Shown piece after piece: positions 16,077 through 27,118 of a DNA stretch of 64,000 nucleotides. Source of the DNA: Caballeronia telluris (lineage in GTDB: Bacteria > Pseudomonadota > Gammaproteobacteria > Burkholderiales > Burkholderiaceae); NCBI RefSeq assembly GCF_001544495.1, contig NZ_FCNZ02000005.1, forward strand, positions 62,001-126,000, given 5' to 3'. The position numbers were made by a program, and so were the translations under genes. Under the pieces are notes generated by a model that worked only from the letters and a program-made list of their open reading frames with translations, was not told the DNA's origin and searched no databases. How positions within the stretch are numbered: the stretch's first letter is position 1; each line of letters starts with the position of its first letter.

Positions 16077-17225
16077 TCACCGCGACAAGCCGCGCGCGTC
16101 GACCTTCCATAACGCCTCGACTTGCGCGGCCCGGACGCAAACGAATTCGTCGTAGAGATTCACCGTAGGGTCGCAATGCCCGGGAACGATCAGCATGCGT
16201 TGCCCGATCAGCGACTCCGTTCCTCGTTCGAGACCGCCCGCAACGTCCAGCATGCCGTGCTCGTCGTTCGCGCCGGCATAGGCCAGTTCGGGCGTCTCGA
16301 CACGGGAAAGCGCAGTCACCTCGCGCGGCAGTCCGGAATCGACCGCCAGTCCCTTCAATCCGACGTCGCACACCGCGATGCCGGGCCGCGTCGCGCTCAT
16401 GATGGTCGAGAGAATGAAGAGACTCTGCCGCGGCCGGTCGAAAGCCGCCCATTCGATGCTGCCGTAGTCACCGTCTCCAAACACGTAGGAACCGGGCTGA
16501 AGCTCGGTGTAGATGCCGCTTCGGGCGTCGAATTCCACCGTGCCCGTGCCCCCGCCGGTGACGACGGGCACATCGACGCCCCGCGCGCGAAGCGCGCTCA
16601 CGAACTCCGACGCGCGCTGTGCCGCGAGCTTTGCCGCCTCCCCACGCGCCTGCCACGACGCGATATGCTGCGCGCCGCCGTGGTACGCCTGAATCCCGCC
16701 GAACCGCAAGGCGGCGTGCTGCGCGATGGCGTCGACCAGACGCAGCAGGTCATCGGACCGTGTGACGCCGCAGCGCCGCTGCCCGACGTCGATTTCGGGC
16801 AGCACGTCGATCCTGACGCCTGCCTCGGCGGCCGCGACGCCCAGCACGGCCACCTGCGGCAACGAATCGACGCACACGCTCAGGCGCGTGTGCGCGGCAA
16901 GCTCCACGGCCATCGCGACCTTGTCCGCGCCGACGAACTCGTTGCTCACGTGAATGCTTTCGATGCCCGCCGCCGCGAACGGATACGCTTCGCTCAGCTT
17001 CTGGCAGCACACGCCGACCGCGCCCGCCGCGATCTGCCGGCGCGCGATTTTGACCGACTTGTGCGCTTTCGCGTGAGGCCGCAGCGCCACGCCGCATGAG
17101 GCGGTGAATTCGGCCATGCCGCGCACGTTCGCCTCGAACGCATCGAGTTCGATCAGCAACGAAGGCGTGCCGATTTCGGCGAGTGTCGCGCCGAGGCGTG
17201 CAGCGGGAGGAGCAACCAGAGTCAT
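16077..17225 (-). CDS. DSD1-family PLP enzyme (D-threonine aldolase or 3-hydroxy-D-aspartate aldolase type)
   Basis: A 382-residue fold-type III (alanine racemase-like) PLP enzyme. The PLP lysine is K53 in 'LRPHAKAHKSVKIA'. The metal site of D-threonine aldolases is present as His350 and Asp352 in 'VPGHCDPTVNLYDEF', near the positions reported for the Alcaligenes enzyme. The reaction is probably cleavage of a D-3-hydroxy-amino acid to glycine plus an aldehyde or glyoxylate, with D-serine or hydroxyaspartate dehydratase as alternatives in the same family. It ends 12 bp from the convergent tarD gene. A hydroxy-D-aspartate substrate would fit chemically with tartrate/oxaloacetate metabolism, but that is speculation. 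Confidence 0.85.
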   Translation of the reverse strand: MTLVAPPAARLGATLAEIGTPSLLIELDAFEANVRGMAEFTASCGVALRPHAKAHKSVKIARRQIAAGAVGVCCQKLSEAYPFAAAGIESIHVSNEFVGADKVAMAVELAAHTRLSVCVDSLPQVAVLGVAAAEAGVRIDVLPEIDVGQRRCGVTRSDDLLRLVDAIAQHAALRFGGIQAYHGGAQHIASWQARGEAAKLAAQRASEFVSALRARGVDVPVVTGGGTGTVEFDARSGIYTELQPGSYVFGDGDYGSIEWAAFDRPRQSLFILSTIMSATRPGIAVCDVGLKGLAVDSGLPREVTALSRVETPELAYAGANDEHGMLDVAGGLERGTESLIGQRMLIVPGHCDPTVNLYDEFVCVRAAQVEALWKVDARGLSR

Positions 17226-17370
17226 ATCGTTCTCGTCGGTTCGGGTTTGGGATGGACCGCAGGCGGCGTCGTCACCTTATCCGTATTGCAGCCGTTCGTC
17301 ACGAATCCACGAACCGCACATCAGGAAAAAAGCGCGCCCGCGCGAATATTGCCCGTGTAGCCTGTAGCGC

Positions 17371-17394
17371 GGCCACGGCCACGGCCACGGCCGC
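17371..17394. repeat. Short GGCCAC tandem repeat
   Basis: Three perfect GGCCAC units plus one GGCCGC variant lie in the 220-bp gap between the DSD1 enzyme and the ParA-like gene. This is a small hexamer microsatellite with no evident function. Confidence 0.6.
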
Positions 17395-17445
17395 GTCCCG
17401 TGCGACGCATGGCAGACCCACTCAGGACAACAAGGATTCGAACCC

Positions 17446-18141
17446 ATGAGCTTCGTGCACTTCATCGGCGGGGAAAAAGGCGGAGTCGGCAAATCGCTCG
17501 TCGCCCGTGTGCTGGCGCAGTATTTCATCGACCGCAACGTGCCTTTTCTCGGCTTTGACACCGACCGCTCGCACGGCGCGCTCTTGCGCTACTACGCCGA
17601 TTTTGCCGCGCCCGCGGTGCTGGACGACCACGACAGCCTCGACCCGGTGATCGAACACGCGCTGGAACAGCCTGAACGCCGCATCGTGGTCGATCTCGCG
17701 GCGCAGACTCAGCAGTCGATCTCGCAGTGGTTCGACGACTCCGACGTGCTCGGCATCGCGCAGGAAAACGGGATCGCGCTCACGTGGTGGCACGTGATGG
17801 ACGCCGGCCGCGATTCGGTCGATCTGCTGCGGCAATGGCTCGACCGGTTCGGCGGCAAGTTGCGTCTCGTGATCGTGCTGAACGAGATCCGCGGCGATCG
17901 TTTCGAACTGCTGGAAGCGTCGGGCGAACGCCAGCGGGCGGAAGCGCTTGGCGCGAGCATCGTGTCCCTGCGCCATCTCGCCGACACGACGATGCAGAAG
18001 ATCGATCAGAAAAATGCCAGCTTCTGGGCGGCGGCGCATCATCCGGATCGCGCGAGCACCGGGCTTGGCATGCTCGAACGACAGCGCGTGAAGGTCTGGC
18101 TCAATCGCGCTTACGAAGAAATCGACAAGGTCGCGCCGTAG
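17446..18141 (+). CDS. Orphan ParA/MinD-like P-loop ATPase
   Basis: A 231-residue protein beginning with the deviant Walker A motif 'GGEKGGVGKSLVARVLAQYF' typical of ParA/MinD/CooC ATPases, followed by 'FLGFDTDRSHG' (Walker A' region) and 'RIVVDLAAQTQQ' (Walker B-like). ATG at 17446 has AAGGA at 17432-17436. There is no ParB-like partner, parS-like cluster, replication gene, conjugation gene or cellulose-synthesis gene nearby, so a partition role is not supported by context. Similar orphan genes in Burkholderiales are sometimes labelled mobilisation proteins. A positioning or maturation ATPase with unknown cargo is the safest description. Confidence 0.85.
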   Translation: MSFVHFIGGEKGGVGKSLVARVLAQYFIDRNVPFLGFDTDRSHGALLRYYADFAAPAVLDDHDSLDPVIEHALEQPERRIVVDLAAQTQQSISQWFDDSDVLGIAQENGIALTWWHVMDAGRDSVDLLRQWLDRFGGKLRLVIVLNEIRGDRFELLEASGERQRAEALGASIVSLRHLADTTMQKIDQKNASFWAAAHHPDRASTGLGMLERQRVKVWLNRAYEEIDKVAP

Positions 18142-18190
18142 CGTCGCGTGGCGCTCGGGCGGGTCAGCCGGCTGATGAGCCGAAGCGATC

Positions 18191-18229
18191 GCGTCGCCCC
18201 GCCAGACTGAGATGCTGACGGGGCGACGC
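18191..18229. terminator. Strong hairpin between parA-like gene and katG
   Basis: A perfect 11-bp GC-rich stem (GCGTCGCCCCG with CGGGGCGACGC) with a 17-nt loop lies between two convergent genes, a good candidate for a bidirectional terminator although no T-run follows. Confidence 0.65.
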
Positions 18230-18235
18230 GGCGTT

Positions 18236-20518
<2,283 letters not shown>

Positions 20519-20713
20519 CTATTTGTTCTGTCAGCGTGCCACGCCTTGACGATGCACCGGCGCGTGGCACCCGCGGGCATTTCATTCGGGCAGTCCCACG
20601 GCGGACTCTTGCGCCTTTTGTCGGCGAGCCTACTCCACTTAAATATAAGCGTGTGTGACCGCCAACAGAATTCGATTCCTGCAATGCCGGCGATAGGTGC
20701 GGCCTATAACGCG

Positions 20714-21136
20714 TCAGGCTTTGCTTTTATCTTTCTGATTTTTCACGCGGGTGTCCGCAGGCGTCTTTTTCTTCTGCTTGAGTTGATTGAATTCAATCGC
20801 TGCACGGACGAGATTTTTCAGCGCGCGCTCATCAATCTTATCGCCTTCGAAAAAATCGATGGCCCGCCGGGCGTTGCCTTCCAGGCCCGCGTTGAAAAGC
20901 TTGTCGGGATCCGGGATGCTCGCGCCGTGCGCGAAGGTCAGCTTGACCTTTCCCTTGTGGGCATTGGCGACCGCGATCATTCCATCGCGATACCACACCG
21001 GGCTTCCCATGTACTTCCATTCCTCGACGATCTCGCCGTCCGCCTTAAGAATATGCTTTCGAATGGCGGCGAATGTCTGGCCGCGCCAGTCGGTGAGTGT
21101 CGCGATCAGTTGGTCTATGTGTTCCGATGGGTTCAT
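20714..21136 (-). CDS. DUF1801-domain protein
   Basis: A 140-residue small soluble protein of the DUF1801 (YdhG-like) family. Recognisable parts are the N-terminal 'IDQLIATLTDWRGQTFAAIRK', the central 'EWKYMGSPVWYRDG', and 'KVKLTFAHGASIPDPDKLF', followed by a lysine-rich tail ('KQKKKTPADTRVKNQKDKSK'). The family is of unknown biochemical function. It lies 220 bp upstream of katG in the same direction but is probably a separate unit given the gap. Its 3' end and the gap are more AT-rich than the surrounding sequence. Confidence 0.85.
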   Translation of the reverse strand: MNPSEHIDQLIATLTDWRGQTFAAIRKHILKADGEIVEEWKYMGSPVWYRDGMIAVANAHKGKVKLTFAHGASIPDPDKLFNAGLEGNARRAIDFFEGDKIDERALKNLVRAAIEFNQLKQKKKTPADTRVKNQKDKSKA

Positions 21137-21202
21137 TGGATCGTATGCCTCGATTCAAGTCCGGTCGCCTGCGACCGCGATAAACACGTGTCGACCTGAG
21201 CG

Positions 21203-22738
21203 CTACGGCCGAAACGCGGTCTTCCCGCCCGCCTGCTCCACATATTCGACCGGCAGAAGGCCGCGAGCCACAGCCTTGACGAGCACGGCGTGGTCGGCCT
21301 CCGTCTGGTCGGCGTAGGCGCGCGCGAATCGGCAGAGCGCCTTGTCCAGCTTGTCGGACGAACCCGCGTAGCCGGCGATCATCGACGCGCCGCTCGTGCG
21401 CGCGTGCCCCTTCGCGAGCAGATGGCCGACGATCCCGGCGTAGTCGGTGAGCGCGGCGGCATCGAGCGCGTCGAGGGGAATCGTGCCTTTCATGTTGCGA
21501 AACTGGCGGACGTAGTATTGCCGGCCGTCGATGGAAGTCCAGCCGAGCAGCGGATCGCTCACCGTCTGCAACGCCTGCTGATACTCGACGACGCGTTGTC
21601 CCTGATGCGCGTGCCATGCCGAATCGCCGTGAACGAAACGGGCCAGCACCGAGCGGCGCGCCTGCTTGAGCTGGAGAAAGACGACATCGTCGGCGCTGCT
21701 GCCTTCGAGCAACGCGACGTAGGCGCGCAAGCCCACGCTGCCCACGCCGACCACTTTGTGCGCGATGTCGACCAGCGTATAGCCGCCGAGCACGCGGCGC
21801 CAGTGCGGCGCCAGCGTGTCGAGGTATGCGTCGAGCGATGCGGCGATGCTTTCCGCCTCCGCATCGGGAACCCGGGTGATCAACGGCGGTTCGTCGACGA
21901 TACAGCGGCGGCCGTCGCGTTCGGTCGTAAAGCGCGGCAAGGCGCGGTCGCTCGTGCGTGACCGCGCACGCTTCGCCGCGCGGGCGATCTCGCCGCGCAG
22001 CGCGGCATCGGTTGCCGTCTCGTGCAGGCGGTCGACGTCGATGCGCTGATACGAGCGCGACAGCAGCGGTTCGTTAGCGAGGAAACGCACTTCCTCGCGA
22101 TAAGCGGCGACGCACGACGCGACCGAATCATGGCACTGACTTTCGCTCGCGCCCGTATGCCGGCCCGCCACCCAGATGCTCGCGACCAGCCGCCGCAGGT
22201 CCCACTCCCAGGCGCCGGGATGCGCTTCGTCGAAGTCGTTCAGGTCGATCACCAGATCCCGTTCGGGCGAAGCGTAGAAGCCGAAGTTGCCCAAATGGGA
22301 ATCGCCGCAGACGACGGGCGTGATGCCGGTCGCGGGAAGATGGGCGACGTCCTCGGCCATCACGACGGCCGTGCCGCGCAGGAATCCATAGGGCGATGCG
22401 ATCATGCGGCCGACCCGGATTGGAATCAGCCGGTCAAGCCGGCCCTCGTGCGAACGCATGATCTGCTCGACGGGGTCCGGCCGCGTCGCGGGGGCTTTCC
22501 AGTCGCCGAGCGTGTTGCGCGGAACCCGGTCGCGTAGGCTCCGGCCGAGTTCGAAGCGCTCCGCGCGCGACATGGGCCGACGCCGCAGCGAGCGATAACT
22601 GTCGCTGTCGGCGTCGGCGAGAACGACGTGGCCGGCCGGCGCCTGGTTGGGTGCCATGCCACGTTCTTCGCCGGACGGGCGACCGGGTTGATCGGGAAGC
22701 ATGCTTGTTCGCGTCTTGTTCATGTTCGATCGATTCAT
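21203..22738 (-). CDS. DUF2252 family protein
   Basis: A roughly 511-residue protein of the DUF2252 family, which has a kinase-like (aminoglycoside phosphotransferase-type) core. Characteristic segments are 'FLRGTAVVMAEDVAHLP', 'VVCGDSHLGNFGFYASPERD' and 'LVIDLNDFDEAHPGAWEWDL', where the HxxN and DxxDFD pieces resemble catalytic and metal-binding loops of protein-kinase-like enzymes. Function is unknown. The start is uncertain: ATGs at 22738 and 22723 are possible and neither has a clear ribosome site; an open frame to 22798 is less likely. It appears to be a single-gene unit. Confidence 0.87.
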   Translation of the reverse strand: MNRSNMNKTRTSMLPDQPGRPSGEERGMAPNQAPAGHVVLADADSDSYRSLRRRPMSRAERFELGRSLRDRVPRNTLGDWKAPATRPDPVEQIMRSHEGRLDRLIPIRVGRMIASPYGFLRGTAVVMAEDVAHLPATGITPVVCGDSHLGNFGFYASPERDLVIDLNDFDEAHPGAWEWDLRRLVASIWVAGRHTGASESQCHDSVASCVAAYREEVRFLANEPLLSRSYQRIDVDRLHETATDAALRGEIARAAKRARSRTSDRALPRFTTERDGRRCIVDEPPLITRVPDAEAESIAASLDAYLDTLAPHWRRVLGGYTLVDIAHKVVGVGSVGLRAYVALLEGSSADDVVFLQLKQARRSVLARFVHGDSAWHAHQGQRVVEYQQALQTVSDPLLGWTSIDGRQYYVRQFRNMKGTIPLDALDAAALTDYAGIVGHLLAKGHARTSGASMIAGYAGSSDKLDKALCRFARAYADQTEADHAVLVKAVARGLLPVEYVEQAGGKTAFRP

Positions 22739-22825
22739 CTGTCGATGGATGAACGGATCGTAACGCGTACGACGCGGCCGCGCGATGGCAATCTTCACGC
22801 GTAGCTTGCTCGCTGGCGCGGCGCT

Positions 22826-23716
22826 TTAGCCGCGCCGCGATTCGCCGACAACCCGAAGCCAGCCGAGGCGTTCGGCGAGATCCGACGTCGTCACGATCCC
22901 GACGATCCTGCGTTGCGCATCGATGACCGGGATGTGATGATGGCCTTTCTTCACGTAGAGGCCGAGCAGCGTTTCAAGCGACGATGTCGCGTCGATCGCG
23001 TCCACGTCGCTCGTCATCAGGCCGGCCACCGTTTGCGACGCCGGTTCCGGAGGCGCAACGCGCATGCCGTCTGATGCGACGAGCGAAGGCCGCCCGCAAT
23101 GCCGCCCGAACTTCTCCAGATCCCCGCGCGTCACGATGCCTGCCAGACGCCCGTCGGCATGAACCACGGGCAATGCGCGAATCCGTTGGCGCTCCAATAT
23201 TTTTTCGACGACGCGTCGCCGTGTATCGAGCGAAACCGTGACGACGTCGCGCGTCATGATCTGCTCGCAGGTGCATTCGCGCAACATGCGCGCGCTGGCG
23301 ACAGGACGCTTGGCCGCCATGATCGACTCCAGGTCTTTCGTCGTGCCTTCGATGGTTCGCGGATGGCTTCGGATCATATTCATCGATACGACATTGGACG
23401 GCATGTCGTCGCGGCGATCTTTCATGCTCGTGCGTTCATGCCGTGCACGGCGGTTCCGGCAAACCCACGCAAGCATCCAGTAAGCAGACGACGCCGCCAG
23501 CATCAGTTTCAGCCCGCTCTCGTCGCGCAAGGTGAACGAACGAGCTTCCCGCACGTCGATATGGAGCGCCGGGCCGATTGCATGAAGCAGAAGCAGCACC
23601 GCCACGCAGACGACAAGCGTAACGGCCGCGCCCGCAATGCCCGCAACGCTCGGGCGGCCGGCAAATCGCCGGTGCGCGCGGTGTGGATTCGTGTTCAATA
23701 GTGTCGTCACGCACAC
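22826..23716 (-). CDS. Membrane protein with paired CBS domains
   Basis: A 296-residue protein with two N-terminal hydrophobic helices (about residues 23-47 and 68-85), a linker, and two CBS modules in the C-terminal half. The modules read 'IMTRDVVTVSLDTRRRVVEK...LPVVHADGRLAGIVTRGDL' and 'LMTSDVDAIDATSSLETLL...IPVIDAQRRIVGIVTTSDL'. CBS pairs usually bind adenine nucleotides and gate a partner domain. The arrangement resembles HPP-type membrane proteins with C-terminal CBS domains, but the N-terminal part looks shortened. The only starts are GTG (23716 or 23710), since ATGs appear only after the helices. Confidence 0.8.
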   Translation of the reverse strand: MCVTTLLNTNPHRAHRRFAGRPSVAGIAGAAVTLVVCVAVLLLLHAIGPALHIDVREARSFTLRDESGLKLMLAASSAYWMLAWVCRNRRARHERTSMKDRRDDMPSNVVSMNMIRSHPRTIEGTTKDLESIMAAKRPVASARMLRECTCEQIMTRDVVTVSLDTRRRVVEKILERQRIRALPVVHADGRLAGIVTRGDLEKFGRHCGRPSLVASDGMRVAPPEPASQTVAGLMTSDVDAIDATSSLETLLGLYVKKGHHHIPVIDAQRRIVGIVTTSDLAERLGWLRVVGESRRG

Positions 23717-23788
23717 CCCCGACTGGTCACGCGCTCCGATCCGGCTTCATGCAGCCGTCGCCGTCATGCGCTTATCCGCGCGAGCCGC

Positions 23789-24070
23789 TCATCGTGCAAG
23801 ACGACGCAGCACACGCCTGCCAGGCGCATCGGTTCTGGAGAGCGTGCGAATCTGGCGACGCTGTTGGGCCCTGTCGCAACGCGCCGTTGCTCCCCCGACG
23901 AGCGCGACCGATGGGGACGGCTCCCGCGCGATCTCGTTTGCGAGTCCGGCGAAACGGCCGTGCTCTTCCGCTTTCGCCGCGACATCCGGGGGAAGCAGAT
24001 CCGCAATCGTAAAGGTGGCGAACGCTCCGAGCGCCACGACGACGATTGCCGCCACGATTACGATTTCCAT
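23789..24070 (-). CDS. Possible small single-helix membrane protein
   Basis: A 93-residue frame with an N-terminal hydrophobic segment ('MEIVIVAAIVVVALGAFATF') and a good ribosome site (GGGAGAAAAG) 7-8 bp before the ATG at 24070. Residues 1-55 read like a real protein; the last 40 are Arg-rich ('RCDRAQQRRQIRTLSRTDAP') and may reflect a frameshift or a non-conserved tail. It is co-directional with the CBS-domain gene downstream. Function is unknown. Confidence 0.5.
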   Translation of the reverse strand: MEIVIVAAIVVVALGAFATFTIADLLPPDVAAKAEEHGRFAGLANEIAREPSPSVALVGGATARCDRAQQRRQIRTLSRTDAPGRRVLRRLAR

Positions 24071-24305
24071 TTCTTTTCTCCCGTCAGTTCGCGCCTACGC
24101 GCGATATGCATCGCCGGAGGACGTGGAAGCGTTCCACCGGGCAGCCCGCCCGTCGGAGCATGCCGTTGGCATACAATCAGCGCCGAACGAAGACGCCCCG
24201 TTCCTCGACAACGACGACGAACATCGGCGGCGGTCGTATCGATTGTGCCGAACGAGAATCGCGCCGTCCAAGACTGGATTTGGATCAGGGCAATAACAAC
24301 AGCTT

Positions 24306-25238
24306 ATGGAGACCCAAGTGTTGCTTCGACACATCCGGTATCTCATCGCAGTGGCCGAACAGGGCAATTTCACCCGGGCAGCCGAGACGCTCAGCGTGTC
24401 GCAACCCGCGCTGTCGCAGCAGATCAGGCAACTCGAAAGCGAGCTTGGCGGCCAATTGTTCGATCGCAGCGGACGGGTCGTGCGGCTGACCGATTTCGGT
24501 CTTGCGTACATCGAGTTCGCGCGGCGCGCGGTGCTGGATCTCGAAGCCGGACGCCGCGCATTGCACGACGTGCGCGATCTGTCGCGCGGCCACGTGCGCG
24601 TCGCGGTGACGCCGACCTTCACCGAATATCTGGTGGGACCGCTGGTCGGCGAATTCCACGCGCTCCATCCCGCGATCACGATCGAGGTGTCGGAGATGTC
24701 GCTTGAAGCGATCGAAGCCGCGCTGGGCGACGATCAGGTCGATGTCGCGATCGGCTTTACGGACATCCGTTCCGACGACATCGACGTCGAACCGCTCTTC
24801 GTCGAGCGACTGACGCTCGTCGCGGGAGGCACGCATCCGCTCACGCGCGGCGCGGCCGCCGTGTCGCCGGCCCAGCTTGCCGAGCTTCCGCTTGCGCTCC
24901 TTACCGGCAACTTCGTGTCCCGCCGCTATATCGACGACTACTTTCACGGGCATGGCATCAAGCCGAACATCGCACTGCAGGCCAATTCGATCAGCGCGGT
25001 GCTTAAGATCGTGCGCCGCGGCGATGTCGCGGCTATTTTGCCGAACGCCATGCAACGCGAGCACGGCGACCTGTCGTATGTGCCGCTCGACCCGCCGTTT
25101 CCGACGCGTACGGTCGCACTGCTTAAGCGTCGCCGGGCTTATCGGACGGCGGCATCGGTCAGGTTCTGCGCGTTGCTAAAGGAGATGCTGCGCGAGGGCG
25201 AATTGTCAGCACTGCAGGATTTCGCGGCCCAACGATAA
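24306..25238 (+). CDS. LysR-family regulator, CynR-like
   Basis: A 310-residue LysR regulator with helix-turn-helix 'GNFTRAAETLSVSQPALSQQ' and an effector domain reminiscent of CynR ('RGHVRVAVTPTFTEYLVGP', 'VDVAIGFTDIRSDDIDVEPL'). No cyanase or cyanate transporter gene is adjacent, so the cyanate link is only by resemblance. Its target gene is not obvious: upstream is the small membrane-protein frame in divergent orientation and downstream is a small unknown gene. No clear Shine-Dalgarno is visible before the ATG at 24306. Confidence 0.9.
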   Translation: METQVLLRHIRYLIAVAEQGNFTRAAETLSVSQPALSQQIRQLESELGGQLFDRSGRVVRLTDFGLAYIEFARRAVLDLEAGRRALHDVRDLSRGHVRVAVTPTFTEYLVGPLVGEFHALHPAITIEVSEMSLEAIEAALGDDQVDVAIGFTDIRSDDIDVEPLFVERLTLVAGGTHPLTRGAAAVSPAQLAELPLALLTGNFVSRRYIDDYFHGHGIKPNIALQANSISAVLKIVRRGDVAAILPNAMQREHGDLSYVPLDPPFPTRTVALLKRRRAYRTAASVRFCALLKEMLREGELSALQDFAAQR

Positions 25239-25505
25239 CTGTGCGCCTGGGCGTCTTTAACATCGCGTCGTTCGAAACGATATTGGAAAGTTCGAACGTT
25301 CGATTCTTTAGCCATGCTTTATCAGTCGCACGGGTAAATGATTGCGATGATTCAAGCCGAATTCGAAACAGCGCTAACAGGGTTTAGTAGTCCCGCAAAA
25401 ACATCTAATCAATTAAACATTCTGCGGCCCTATATCTTCTTCTTGTCACCGCTGTAGCAAGCGTTTAACATGCGCCACACGTAAACCCGTACCGAGTAGG
25501 TTGCC
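25239..25505. other. AT-enriched intergenic region
   Basis: This gap is noticeably more AT-rich than its surroundings (for example around 25400-25425, 'catctaatcaattaaacatt'). It presumably holds the promoter of the small gene at 25506. I see no RNA gene or strong inverted repeat. Confidence 0.5.
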
Positions 25506-25883
25506 ATGCCCGTTGCAGCACTGACCTCTCAAAGGCAAGGAAGCGTCCGCGCATATGTGGGCGTCGTTGCAAAGCCGATCATCGCCATCTCGGTTACTTA
25601 CTGCGTGCTGTCCAATATCAGCTTTCAGTCGTCATCCGACGGATCGCTCGCCATGCATCGCGCAGCTGAGATGGGCCTGGTTTCCGAGGAATATGCGGAA
25701 CAACACGCAACGGACCGCGTACTCTTCAAACACGTCGGCCCCGAGCTTTACGAATACCGCGTCAAACGTGCTGTCGTGAGTTATGCGGGTATTCCGTGGC
25801 TGGTCGCACGTCGTACGAATATCGATCTCGTGGGCCGATGCGAAGAGTTCGGTCAAGAGGGATGCAGTCTGAGGGCAGAATAG
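25506..25883 (+). CDS. Hypothetical small protein
   Basis: A 125-residue frame beginning 'MPVAALTSQRQGSVRAYV' with a mildly hydrophobic segment at about 20-37. The central part is acidic and basic ('EYAEQHATDRVLFKHVGPEL') and the C-terminus has two cysteines. A GAGTAGG-like site precedes the ATG. Composition is less GC-biased than neighbouring genes, in line with the AT-rich region before it. No family is recognised; it might be a recently acquired orphan gene. Confidence 0.5.
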   Translation: MPVAALTSQRQGSVRAYVGVVAKPIIAISVTYCVLSNISFQSSSDGSLAMHRAAEMGLVSEEYAEQHATDRVLFKHVGPELYEYRVKRAVVSYAGIPWLVARRTNIDLVGRCEEFGQEGCSLRAE

Positions 25884-25950
25884 ATCTGCTTTAAGCCTCC
25901 GGCATTCAAATCCCATCCTCGATCGCCGTCGTTTCCAACGAGTGGAGCGC

Positions 25951-26940
25951 ATGCGTCCGATGCCCGATGACATCCCAGAGCCGCAAGCCGTCTGCCATCC
26001 CATCACTCGCAGCGCCATTTTCCTTGTCGCCACGCTGAAACCCGGCGTCGAAAGCGCCAACACCGTGCGCGCGTTATGCGCCGACGTCGCCGCGCTCGTT
26101 CGCGCGGTTGGCACGCGGGCGCCCACGGGCGAGTTGTCGTGCGTGTGCGGCTTCGGCTCCGAGGCCTGGAACACGCTCTTCGGTGCACCGCGCCCCGCGA
26201 ACCTGCACCCGTTCCGTGAGGTCGGCGACCCCGCGCGACGCGCAATCGGCACGCCGGGCGATATCCTGCTGCACATCCGCGCCGACCACATGGATCTCTG
26301 CTTCGAACTCGCCGCGCAGTTGATGGCGCGACTGGGCGATGCGGTATCGGTGGTCGACGAGGTGCACGGCTTTCGCTATTTCGACCTGCGGGACATGGTC
26401 GGTTTCGTCGACGGCACGGAAAACCCGAGAGGCCGCGAGGCGGTCGACTTCGCCATCGTTGGCGACGAGGATCGCGAATTCGCGGGCGGCAGTTATGTGG
26501 TCGTGCAGAAGTATCTGCATGACATGACCGCCTGGGAATCGCTCCCGGTCGAAGCGCAAGAACGCATCATCGGCCGCAGAAAGCTCTCCGACGTCGAGCT
26601 TCCCAAGGGGATCAAGCCATCGTCCTCGCACAGTTCGCTGACGACCATCGAAAAAGACGGGCAGGAAGTCAAAATCCTGCGCCACAACATGGCCTTCGGC
26701 CGGCCCGGCGCCGGCGAGTTCGGGACCTACTTCATCGGCTATGCCGCCTCGCCCGAGCCGATCGAACAGATGCTCGAGAACATGTTCGTCGGACGGCCGC
26801 CCGGCAACTACGACCGGCTGCTCGACTACAGCCGCGCGGTCACCGGCGGCCTGTTCTTCGTTCCATCGGCGCCGCTGCTCGAAGCGCTCGCGGATCGCAG
26901 CCCAACGTCTCCGGCCGGTCAGTCTTCCTCACCTGCATGA
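25951..26940 (+). CDS. DyP-type peroxidase
   Basis: A 329-residue haem peroxidase of the dye-decolorising family, which oxidises phenolic or dye substrates with hydrogen peroxide. The family signature GxxDG appears in 'GFVDGTENPRG', containing the catalytic Asp. The proximal-side region 'GTYFIGYAASPEPIEQML' and the distal 'FGRPGAGEFG' are present too. There is no Tat or Sec signal, so it belongs to the cytoplasmic YfeX-like class. The start is uncertain: ATG at 25951 or 25960, or GTG at 25942. I used 25951. It is followed about 180 bp later by the PepSY gene, which has its own promoter. Confidence 0.93.
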   Translation: MRPMPDDIPEPQAVCHPITRSAIFLVATLKPGVESANTVRALCADVAALVRAVGTRAPTGELSCVCGFGSEAWNTLFGAPRPANLHPFREVGDPARRAIGTPGDILLHIRADHMDLCFELAAQLMARLGDAVSVVDEVHGFRYFDLRDMVGFVDGTENPRGREAVDFAIVGDEDREFAGGSYVVVQKYLHDMTAWESLPVEAQERIIGRRKLSDVELPKGIKPSSSHSSLTTIEKDGQEVKILRHNMAFGRPGAGEFGTYFIGYAASPEPIEQMLENMFVGRPPGNYDRLLDYSRAVTGGLFFVPSAPLLEALADRSPTSPAGQSSSPA

Positions 26941-27009
26941 TGGGCGAAGGCGTTCGCAGGTCAGGTCCGCGACCACGAGCGCTCCAATTGTCAAACGATT
27001 ACATCTGGC

Positions 27010-27054
27010 TTGCCCTCGTGTCGCGTCACCGCTAGAATGCGAACAATTCCTATT
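27010..27054 (+). promoter_or_regulatory. Promoter with overlapping Fur-box-like site
   Basis: A sigma70-type promoter can be read as TTGCCC (27010-27015), a 17-bp spacer and TAGAAT (27033-27038). Overlapping and following the -10 element, 27036-27054 reads AATGCGAACAATTCCTATT, a close match to the proteobacterial Fur-box pattern AATGcgAAtnATTctcATT. This position would block RNA polymerase when Fur-Fe is bound, predicting iron repression of the PepSY gene downstream. Confidence 0.6.
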
Positions 27055-27118
27055 TACGTAGCGGTGGATTTATGGTTCTCGTGGTCGCGCAGCGATCCTT
27101 CGTCAGAGCGCGGCAACG

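Noticed and set aside
24306..25238. Naming the LysR gene cynR
   Set aside because: Only general resemblance; no cyanase or cyanate transporter is adjacent.
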